Positions 57,383 to 64,000 of a DNA stretch of 64,000 bases are shown here, one piece after another. The DNA lies in the NCBI RefSeq assembly GCF_003061515.1, contig NZ_CP028924.1, positions 2,790,001 to 2,854,000 of the forward strand, in the 5' to 3' direction. The notes beneath the pieces are model-generated. The model did not search any database. It was not told the origin of the DNA and saw nothing but the letters and a program-made list of their open reading frames with translations. The stretch comes from Colwellia sp. Arc7-D (lineage in GTDB: Bacteria; Pseudomonadota; Gammaproteobacteria; Enterobacterales; Alteromonadaceae). The first letter of the stretch is position 1; each line of letters starts with the position of its first letter. Position numbers and translations under genes: made by a program.

Positions 57383-58396
57383 TTATTTATAGGTTTTCAA
57401 GTATTGGCTGGCATGTTGCCATGAAGTATTACTCTTTAATGAAGACCAATGATTATTATCTTTTTTCAATAACGTTTTAAGTCGTTCACTACTGATTGAT
57501 AAGTTTGAAATATTGGCATTATCGAGTACATCAACACAGCCGTCTCGGTTGTTACACAATAACAACATATCGCAGCCAGCATCTTGTGCTGCTTCAGCGC
57601 GTTCAACATATCCACCTGCACTTGCAGCGCCTTGCATAGATAAATCATCACTAAAAATCACACCATTAAAGCCAAGTTTTTCTCGTAGAATGTCTTGCAG
57701 CCAATAACGAGAAAAACCAACAGCTTGGCTGTCAACATCAGGAAAAATAACATGTGCAGGCATCAGCGCATCAACTTTTTGTTTAGCAATAAGTTGCTGA
57801 AAAGGCACTAAGTCTTGTTGAAATATTTCTGCTTTTGAGCGTGTGTCTATAGGTAAATCGACATGTGAATCGGCTTTAACACTACCGTGACCCGGAAAAT
57901 GTTTTCCGGTTGCTTTCATACCAACTTGATGTAAACCATTAATAAAAGCTTCAGCTAACTCGGTTACATATTGAGGTTGTTGATGAAAAGAGCGATCGCC
58001 TATAACGTCACTAATATTATTAATATCTAGTACAGGTGCAAAGCTAATATCGATACCAACAGCTTGCACTTCCAATGCCATTAATATCGCACTTTGTTTA
58101 GCAAGTTCTTTCGCTAAATCAAGATTCGCATCTGACATTTTCCACAGTTTACCCATTGCCGGGATCAACGAAAAACCATCTCGAAAGCGCTGTACGCGAC
58201 CACCTTCGTGATCTACGGCTATTAACATGGGCTTTTTGGCGGCAACACGAATTTGTTGGTTTAAATCAGCAATTTGTTCAGGGGATTGATAATTGCGCGT
58301 AAATAATATTAAACCACCCACTAATGGATGTTGAATAATTTCTTTATCTTCTTGAGACAATGATGTGCTTTGCACATCAAGCATGACTGGACCCAT
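57383..58396 (-). CDS. nagZ: Beta-N-acetylhexosaminidase NagZ
   Basis: Cytoplasmic glycoside hydrolase family 3 enzyme that removes GlcNAc from anhydromuropeptides in cell-wall recycling. 337 residues. Key segments: VDHEGGRVQRFRDGFS near residue 65 and KHFPGHGSVKADSHVDLP near residue 162, with the catalytic His in the flexible loop and Asp; NGVIFSDDLSMQGA near residue 240 carries the Asp nucleophile. Start MGPVMLDVQSTSL matches the usual NagZ start. The products of this pathway can induce AmpC-type beta-lactamases in species that have AmpR. It stands alone between the DASS transporter and the TetR regulator gene. Confidence 0.95.
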   Translation of the reverse strand: MGPVMLDVQSTSLSQEDKEIIQHPLVGGLILFTRNYQSPEQIADLNQQIRVAAKKPMLIAVDHEGGRVQRFRDGFSLIPAMGKLWKMSDANLDLAKELAKQSAILMALEVQAVGIDISFAPVLDINNISDVIGDRSFHQQPQYVTELAEAFINGLHQVGMKATGKHFPGHGSVKADSHVDLPIDTRSKAEIFQQDLVPFQQLIAKQKVDALMPAHVIFPDVDSQAVGFSRYWLQDILREKLGFNGVIFSDDLSMQGAASAGGYVERAEAAQDAGCDMLLLCNNRDGCVDVLDNANISNLSISSERLKTLLKKDNNHWSSLKSNTSWQHASQYLKTYK

Positions 58397-58576
58397 AACA
58401 ACACTTTGAAAAGTTAAGATGCTGCTACTCTACCTAAATAACATCAATAAACAAAGTTGCTTGGTTAAATATATCAACCATCAACCTAAGTTTTTTTATA
58501 CCTTTAGTAATTTTAAAATATGCCTAAAACATCCTGAACGTAGCGTGAAAATACACTACGTTTTCAAATAAAGTGG

Positions 58577-59212
58577 TTAGTCGTTAATTTTTTTAGGCAT
58601 GGGAGCACCAACACCAGCAGCTACATAAGGGATAACATTTCTGATCACATCTGATATTTGTAGCTCACGTTTGAAATCACTTTTCGCAATATCGATTAAA
58701 GCATCACTTGATGACATAGTGAAAACCACCGTCCCCATAGTAAAGTGCAATCGCCAAAACATCTCTTCAGCACTTAGTTCTGGGTAGGCTTTTTGTACGG
58801 CGATGACAAAATTATCAATTACACCGGGGTATTGAGTAGTTAAAAACCAGCGTAAAAAACCCTGACTGTCGGTATAACCTCGACCGAGTAACTGGAGAAA
58901 ATTACTTGTACCGTTATTTTTAAAGTCATTTAATGATAATAATGGATCAATAAAAGCAGAAAACACTTCAATTAAACTTGGTGACTCTTGCTCACAAACT
59001 TCAGTTAAGGCTAGCTCTAACCGTGGAGATAACTCGTTCATGTAACGTGACATAACGGCTTTAATTAATTCCTTTTTCGAACCAAAGTGGTAATTAACTG
59101 CGGCTAAATTTACTTCAGCCTGACTGGTGATTTCACGCAGAGAGGTGCCATTAAAACCTTTATCTGCAAACAAGCTTTCTGCTGCATCTAGTATTTTATT
59201 CTTCGTACTCAT
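58577..59212 (-). CDS. psrA: TetR-family regulator, PsrA-like
   Basis: 211 residues. The N-terminal helix-turn-helix (NKILDAAESLFADKGFNGTSLREITS, then EVNLAAVNYHFGSKKELIKAV) is typical, and the phrase VNLAAVNYHFGSK is characteristic of the PsrA/TetR group. The C-terminal part (LLGRGYTDSQGFLRW near residue 105; AEEMFWRLHFTMGTVVFTMSS near residue 165) matches the PsrA ligand domain in pattern. In Pseudomonas and Shewanella PsrA senses long-chain fatty acids and represses beta-oxidation genes, so this could be a second fatty-acid regulator besides FadR. The specific name is inferred. Confidence 0.75.
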   Translation of the reverse strand: MSTKNKILDAAESLFADKGFNGTSLREITSQAEVNLAAVNYHFGSKKELIKAVMSRYMNELSPRLELALTEVCEQESPSLIEVFSAFIDPLLSLNDFKNNGTSNFLQLLGRGYTDSQGFLRWFLTTQYPGVIDNFVIAVQKAYPELSAEEMFWRLHFTMGTVVFTMSSSDALIDIAKSDFKRELQISDVIRNVIPYVAAGVGAPMPKKIND

Positions 59213-59805
59213 AAATAAATAGCGCCGTAATTCTGGTTTAATAAAAAATTAATACAAGCAGTTTAAACAAGCGTTTAAAATAACGCAACTCAGAATAAAA
59301 ACCTTATAAAATAAAAGACAAGAAAAGCCTTAAATGTTTATGTTAACAATAGTTAGTTTACAAATTATTACTCGCTCAAAACTAGAAAATAGATAACAAT
59401 ATTATCCTTACTTATAACGTTTAAATTATTTTGTTGGCTTTTATTGAGTTATCCCACTCCACTTACCTTATAAATAAGGCTTTAGCCGTTATATGATTAC
59501 AAAGTTTTACACAAAAAACACAGTTAAAAACACCTAAAATAGCTATTATATTTTGGCGTTGCATGAAGAGCTTTGTGAAACGCAAATTTCATACTTTCCC
59601 TAGTATATTTATATAATGGCTCAGCATCCCTTTCGCTGAGCTTTTTTTTGTCTAAAATTTAGTAACTTCAGGATTTTACCCTATACACAACACCAACAGA
59701 GCAATTCTGTTGCCAAGATACTCATCTCAAACTACACTAATCAAGAATTTATATTAAGTTGACTAAATCGCGAAATAAGCGCTAACAAAAATAAAATGGA
59801 TACTT
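59213..59805. other. psrA-M2 peptidase intergenic region with an orphan terminator
   Basis: 593 AT-rich bases. It contains divergent promoters and, at 59619-59649, a strong plus-strand terminator that no annotated gene needs. A short RNA gene (about 59535-59650) is possible; a TATTATATT element lies at about 59545 with TTTACA-like bases roughly 45 bases before. No protein-coding frame is convincing. Confidence 0.45.
59619..59649 (+). terminator. Orphan rho-independent terminator
   Basis: GCTCAGC (59619-59625), nine-base loop, GCTGAGC (59635-59641), then eight T. The nearest gene on the plus strand upstream is many kilobases away, so the transcript it ends is not annotated. Confidence 0.75.
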
Positions 59806-61650
59806 ATGAAACCAACGTTTAAATTAACCACAGCAGCGATTATAGTTGCCACTAGCTTAAGTGCCTGTAATGGCGAGAAAGTAGTAAAAATTGACACTAA
59901 AGCCACTAGCCAACCTAGCAAAACGTTAACCATGAAAGATGCGGATAAATTTTTGGCCGCCACTGAGAAGGAATTAATTCAACTTAATACCGTGGGTGCT
60001 CGTGCCGCTTGGATCAATGCTAACTTTATTACTGAAGATACTTCTGCGCTAGCCGCCGCTGCCGATCAAAAATCGACTGAAGCTGGTGTTCGTTTTGCCA
60101 TGCAAGCGGCTAACTTTGATGCTGTTGAAGTCAATACAGATCAACGCCGAAAGCTGAATATATTAAAACAAAGTTTAGTGATGCCAGCCCCTCAAGATGC
60201 TAAAAAATCAGCAGACTTATCAAAAATTGGTGCTGAACTAAATAGCATGTATGGCAAAGGAAAATATAAGGCTGAATCAGGTGAAACGTTAAGCTTAGGC
60301 CAAATGACGGCAACAATGGCAACGTCACGTAACTACGATGAGTTATTAGAAATGTGGCAAGGCTGGCGAACAATTAGTCCTGACATGAAACCTCTCTATA
60401 TTCGACAAGCAGAATTGGGTAACGAAGGTGCACAAGGTTTAGGCTATGAAGACTTAGGCGCAATGTGGCGTTCTAATTACGATATGTCAGCAAATGAATT
60501 TGCCACAGAACTTGACCGCTTATGGGGACAAGTTAAACCTTTATATGATGATCTGCATTGTTATGTGCGCACAGAGCTAGGCAAAACTTATGGTGAAGAT
60601 AAAGTACCACAAGATCAACCTATTCCTGCGCATTTACTGGGTAATATGTGGGCTCAATCATGGGGTAATATTTACGACTTAGTTGCGCCAGAAAATGCCG
60701 ATCCTGGCTATGATCTTACCAAACAACTCGCCGCAAATAATTACGACGAAATTAAAATGGTAAAAGGAGCTGAAAGCTTTTTTACATCGCTTGGCTTTGA
60801 AGCCTTACCAGAAACATTTTGGCAGCGCTCATTATTTACTAAACCTGCCGACAGAGATGTTGTTTGTCATGCATCAGCATGGGATTTAGATTCTAAAGAC
60901 GATATTCGCATTAAAATGTGTATCCAAAAAACGGGTGAAGATTTCTCAGTTATACATCACGAGCTAGGACATAACTTTTATCAACGCGCATACCAAAACC
61001 AACCAGTTTATTATCAAAACAGTGCTAACGACGGTTTTCATGAAGCCATTGGTGACACTATAGCCCTTTCGGTAACACCTAAGTACTTAAAAGAAATTGG
61101 CTTAATTAACACCATTCCAGATGAGTCTAAAGATATTGGTTTACTCATGAAAATGGCATTGGATAAAGTCGCCTTTATTCCTTTTGGTTTAATGGTCGAT
61201 CAATGGCGTTGGAAAGTTTACTCTGGTGAAGTTACTCCTGAAAATTACAATACAGCTTGGTGGGAGTTACGTGAAAAATACCAAGGTGTTAGAGCACCAG
61301 TTGAGCGTGAAACAAATGCCTTTGATCCCGGTGCTAAATATCATGTTCCTGGTGGCGTGCCTTATTCACGCTACTTCTTAGCCCATATACAGCAGTTTGA
61401 ATTTCACCGTGCCTTGTGTGAAATATCAGGTAATACCGACCCTATCCATCGTTGTTCTATCTATAACAACAAAGATGCCGGTGCTGCTCTAAATACTGTA
61501 CTTGAAATGGGTTCAAGCCAACCATGGCAGCAAGCCTATAAAGTGCTAACGGGTAGTGAGCAAATGGATGCAACTGCCATTTTGGATTACTTCGCACCTT
61601 TACACACTTGGTTGAAAGATAAAAACCAAGGCAAGCAATGTGGCTTTTAA
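59806..61650 (+). CDS. M2 family peptidyl-dipeptidase (ACE-like), lipoprotein
   Basis: Zinc dipeptidyl carboxypeptidase of the angiotensin-converting-enzyme family, 614 residues. Lipobox SLSACNGEK near residue 20, so probably membrane-attached and facing the periplasm. Zinc site IHHELGHNFYQRAY (HExxH) near residue 385, third ligand Glu in DGFHEAIGDTIALS about 25 residues on. Other M2 features: WGQVKPLYDDLHCYVR near residue 245, and NTAWWELREKYQGV and DPGAKYHVPGGVPYSRYFLAH near residue 485-525. Chloride-site residues cannot be judged by eye. The role is peptide catabolism; a terminator follows. Confidence 0.93.
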   Translation: MKPTFKLTTAAIIVATSLSACNGEKVVKIDTKATSQPSKTLTMKDADKFLAATEKELIQLNTVGARAAWINANFITEDTSALAAAADQKSTEAGVRFAMQAANFDAVEVNTDQRRKLNILKQSLVMPAPQDAKKSADLSKIGAELNSMYGKGKYKAESGETLSLGQMTATMATSRNYDELLEMWQGWRTISPDMKPLYIRQAELGNEGAQGLGYEDLGAMWRSNYDMSANEFATELDRLWGQVKPLYDDLHCYVRTELGKTYGEDKVPQDQPIPAHLLGNMWAQSWGNIYDLVAPENADPGYDLTKQLAANNYDEIKMVKGAESFFTSLGFEALPETFWQRSLFTKPADRDVVCHASAWDLDSKDDIRIKMCIQKTGEDFSVIHHELGHNFYQRAYQNQPVYYQNSANDGFHEAIGDTIALSVTPKYLKEIGLINTIPDESKDIGLLMKMALDKVAFIPFGLMVDQWRWKVYSGEVTPENYNTAWWELREKYQGVRAPVERETNAFDPGAKYHVPGGVPYSRYFLAHIQQFEFHRALCEISGNTDPIHRCSIYNNKDAGAALNTVLEMGSSQPWQQAYKVLTGSEQMDATAILDYFAPLHTWLKDKNQGKQCGF

Positions 61651-61667
61651 CATTTAACTAGCACGAT

Positions 61668-61705
61668 TAAAAAGCCGTTAAATCTTATGATTTAACGGCT
61701 TTTTT
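61668..61705. terminator. Bidirectional rho-independent terminator
   Basis: GCCGTTAAATC, loop TTAT, GATTTAACGGC, flanked by A- and T-runs so that the total stem is 16-17 bp. It separates the M2 peptidase gene from the convergent export operon. Confidence 0.9.
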
Positions 61706-61857
61706 GTATCAAGTGATAGTTGAGTTATTTGGTTGTGATATTTATCACCAGCAACCTTCATTTGATAAGAGTACGCTTTATTTATTTATTCATTTATTTA
61801 GTAGAAAGCTCAGCTTAAACACTTGTTGCTTTTAAAGCTTTAGAGCCTGACAAGAGC

Positions 61858-62907
61858 TTACTCGAAAGTATGATGGCGAGTAACACTAAAGCGGTTAAGA
61901 AAATGGTGCATAATATATATCGCACATAAGCTTAAAACAATTGCCACAGACACAGATGTAAAACGGTATAACGCACTATAAATTAAGTCTTGCCCTGGCC
62001 CTAAAGATTGCCCAAATAGAATCCCAAATGTAGTTAACACGCCAAATCCAATACCCGGTGCACCACCTCCCAAAATATGAAAGCGAGAAAATACAAATGA
62101 CAAAATCCATAAAATAAAAACAGGAAATAATAAAAAATCGCTATGGTTATATAAAAACAATTGCGATAAAAGCGCGGCATTACAACCTATTAATGTGCCA
62201 ATAGCCCGTTGCCAACCAGCCATACCTGCCGCTTTCCAACACAGTGAAAATAAAATCAGTACCGATGCAGCTTGTGCTGAAATAGAATCTTTTAAATCTA
62301 ACACCTGAAAAACAACAAAAGAAAGCGTAGCGACAGTCGCGCAGAGTATAACTTCATGGCGAATACTTTCTTTTGCTTTAGCGGGCATGGGGCGTGGCAA
62401 TCTCGCAGTAGCATCAGGAAATATAGCATGCATGACCGCGGCAATAATCACGGTCATAAAAATGGCCAAACCATTACTTAAAAGAATAGGATAAATACTG
62501 CTAGTTTGATCGATATAACTAGAGAAATTCAGCTGTATCGATAAGCTAACAACCCCTAGCGCACCAAATAAAAATGCACTGCCATTACTCATTTTATGAA
62601 ATAAAAAGCAAAATGCGCTAAAGGCAAATAACGTCATCACTACGGGTACATGAGAAAATAAGCCTTGTATTATCAACACCATAAAGGCACTAAACGCGGC
62701 AGAAGCAAAGAATTGTCGAATAATACTTCGGTTGAGCGTTGGCACCATACCTAATAACAGCATAGGATAAACAGTAAAAAATATACCATTAGGCCAATTC
62801 ATCAATTTACTTAAGGCAAAACCAAGAGTGCAGCCTCCTGCAATGCGCAATGCTTGGCGCAAGCCATTAACATCTAACTCTGGTGAGTTGCTAGCAACTT
62901 TACTCAT
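61858..62907 (-). CDS. FUSC/DUF2955-type membrane protein, export partner
   Basis: 349 residues with about ten hydrophobic helices in two groups: one at residues 10-165 (TLGFALSKLMNW, GIFFTVYPMLLLGMVPTLNR) and one at residues 190-340 (GAGAPGIGFG-like ILGGGAPGIGFGVLTTFGILFGQ). GLRQALRIAGGCTLGFALSK at the N-terminus and the conserved Pro/Gly-rich second half fit the FUSC/aromatic-acid exporter (AaeB, DUF2955) group. It is downstream of and co-directional with the HlyD-type gene, from which only nine bases separate it, so both work together in export. Substrate unknown. Confidence 0.82.
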   Translation of the reverse strand: MSKVASNSPELDVNGLRQALRIAGGCTLGFALSKLMNWPNGIFFTVYPMLLLGMVPTLNRSIIRQFFASAAFSAFMVLIIQGLFSHVPVVMTLFAFSAFCFLFHKMSNGSAFLFGALGVVSLSIQLNFSSYIDQTSSIYPILLSNGLAIFMTVIIAAVMHAIFPDATARLPRPMPAKAKESIRHEVILCATVATLSFVVFQVLDLKDSISAQAASVLILFSLCWKAAGMAGWQRAIGTLIGCNAALLSQLFLYNHSDFLLFPVFILWILSFVFSRFHILGGGAPGIGFGVLTTFGILFGQSLGPGQDLIYSALYRFTSVSVAIVLSLCAIYIMHHFLNRFSVTRHHTFE

Positions 62908-62916
62908 AATGTTCCA

Positions 62917-63981
62917 TTAGTATATGTAATGTAACCAACTAATAAATCTAATTTGTGCAGCACCAAACCACTGGCCAATAATTGATTCAGGTAATAATTG
63001 CACCGTTGCGCGCGAGCCACTTGGCATATTGGTGATCAACTCTTCATCATTTATTAGTTTAAGGTGAATACGTTGGCGTTGTGCATCACGTACCCAACGG
63101 TTGCTAGTTTCAGTTATGCTTAGCATACCGTTCGCACTTAATTGACCATTACTAACACCCGCTTCAAAAGTCATAATTTTCGCGTTATACACCTCGCCTG
63201 GGCGACTATCAAAAACCACTCTAGCTAAACTACCGGGTTTCATATTGAGTAATGACTTTTCTCTAAAGTCAGCCACTAAGTCGGCCTTTTTTGCCACAAT
63301 GGCGAGTAAAGGGTTACCAGCTAAAGCATATGCACCTTCAAGCAGCTGTAAATTAGTCACTACGCCATCACTCAGCGAGCGTACTTGCGTGTAAGACAAG
63401 TTAAGCTCAGCTTGGGCGAGTTTATTAGCAGCATGTCGTATTGCTAGGTTATGCTCACCTGATTCACCACGTGCTAAAACCGCTTCAGCTAATTGCGCAG
63501 TTAATGCAGCTTCATTGGCTCTACTTGCCTCAAAGTTAGCTCGAATGCTTTCAAGCGCTTGCTCCGATATAGAGTTATTTTGATAGAGTTGCTCTCCTCT
63601 ATTTTTTAACAGTTTTTGTTCATGCTGTTTGGCTTTTGCGGCACTAATGTTTGCCTCAATCGCTTTTACATTGGTATCGAGACGTTTGTTTTGAAGTTTG
63701 GCATCATCAAGCATCAACTCTGCTTGCTCTAATGCTAGGGTATATGGGCCTTGATCTATGCTAAATAATACATCACCTGCTTTTACTTGTTGGTTATTAC
63801 TAACTAACACTTTAACTACGCGACCATTAATTTGTGGCGATATTTGCACTACAGGATGATAAACACGTGCTTGCGGCGTAACAGGTAAGTATATATCAGC
63901 GATTAAATAGTAAATGAATACGAAAACAAATCCGATAAGGGAAAGTCTTACGTAACGCGAAAACGTTTCATCTGGTGTCAT
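62917..63981 (-). CDS. HlyD-family periplasmic adaptor (EmrA/AaeA-like)
   Basis: 354 residues. A single N-terminal transmembrane helix (about 14-32, LSLIGFVFVFIYYLIADIYL in pieces) anchors it in the inner membrane. The lipoyl half-motif VVQISPQINGRVVKVLVSNNQQVKAGDVLF is near residue 40, read in parts; a helical hairpin of about 100 residues follows, the second half LSYTQVRSLSDGVVTNLQLLEGAYALAG is near residue 200, and a beta-barrel ends the protein. Adaptor of a one-component or FUSC-type exporter; the partner is the gene just downstream. Promoter lies upstream, at the window edge. Confidence 0.88.
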   Translation of the reverse strand: MTPDETFSRYVRLSLIGFVFVFIYYLIADIYLPVTPQARVYHPVVQISPQINGRVVKVLVSNNQQVKAGDVLFSIDQGPYTLALEQAELMLDDAKLQNKRLDTNVKAIEANISAAKAKQHEQKLLKNRGEQLYQNNSISEQALESIRANFEASRANEAALTAQLAEAVLARGESGEHNLAIRHAANKLAQAELNLSYTQVRSLSDGVVTNLQLLEGAYALAGNPLLAIVAKKADLVADFREKSLLNMKPGSLARVVFDSRPGEVYNAKIMTFEAGVSNGQLSANGMLSITETSNRWVRDAQRQRIHLKLINDEELITNMPSGSRATVQLLPESIIGQWFGAAQIRFISWLHYIY

Positions 63982-64000
63982 TTATTTGCCTTATTCTTAA

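Overview
The window looks like a chromosomal segment of a marine gammaproteobacterium of the Alteromonadales, most likely Colwelliaceae (Colwellia, Thalassotalea or a relative). The grounds are an AT-rich sequence, a MotY sodium-driven flagellar stator partner, NhaB, a FadR whose DNA-binding region reads almost like the E. coli protein, a PEP-CTERM protein, a large TonB receptor, and the core neighbourhood smc / cysZ, motY / rnt, grxD / sodB, fadR, nhaB-dsbB. The genus is inferred from gene content; I could not run a search.

Layout. 1-10.5 kb is conserved chromosome: the start of smc, cysZ, a small secreted protein, an M1 aminopeptidase, motY, rnt, a two-repeat membrane protein, a 2-Cys peroxiredoxin, grxD, sodB and fadR. 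53.5-64 kb is again conserved-looking: nhaB, dsbB, a DASS transporter, nagZ, a PsrA-like TetR regulator, an M2 peptidase and an EmrA/FUSC-type export pair. In enterobacteria, Vibrio and Shewanella fadR and nhaB are divergent neighbours. Here they keep that orientation but lie 43 kb apart, so 10.5-53.5 kb reads as one large accessory block in the fadR-nhaB gap.

Inside the block, from left to right: a gene-poor repeat-rich stretch (10.5-21.7 kb) with a PEP-CTERM protein, a small integrase-less integron cassette, a FimB-sized tyrosine recombinase bracketed by 30-bp inverted repeats, several unknown secreted or membrane proteins, endonuclease I and a VOC protein; a two-component system divergent from a TlpA-like / DsbG / RND pump / adaptor operon with a PmrA-type box between them (21.7-30 kb); a complete divalent-metal efflux operon (TolC, adaptor, CzcA-type pump, HupE and accessory proteins) under a BlaI/M56 pair with matching operator palindromes (30-39.6 kb); a larger attC cassette cluster without integrase (40.1-45.2 kb); and a guanidino-compound/polyamine catabolic cluster (oxidase, LuxR regulator, TonB receptor, aminotransferase stub, aldehyde dehydrogenase, ureohydrolase; 45.3-53 kb).

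Seven genes carry single-base frameshifts, most inside short homopolymers, and reading past each one restores a normal protein. Sequencing or assembly error is at least as likely as gene decay. Repeats of a 53-base family, short inverted-repeat elements and duplicated flanks recur across the accessory block and are the least explained part of the window.
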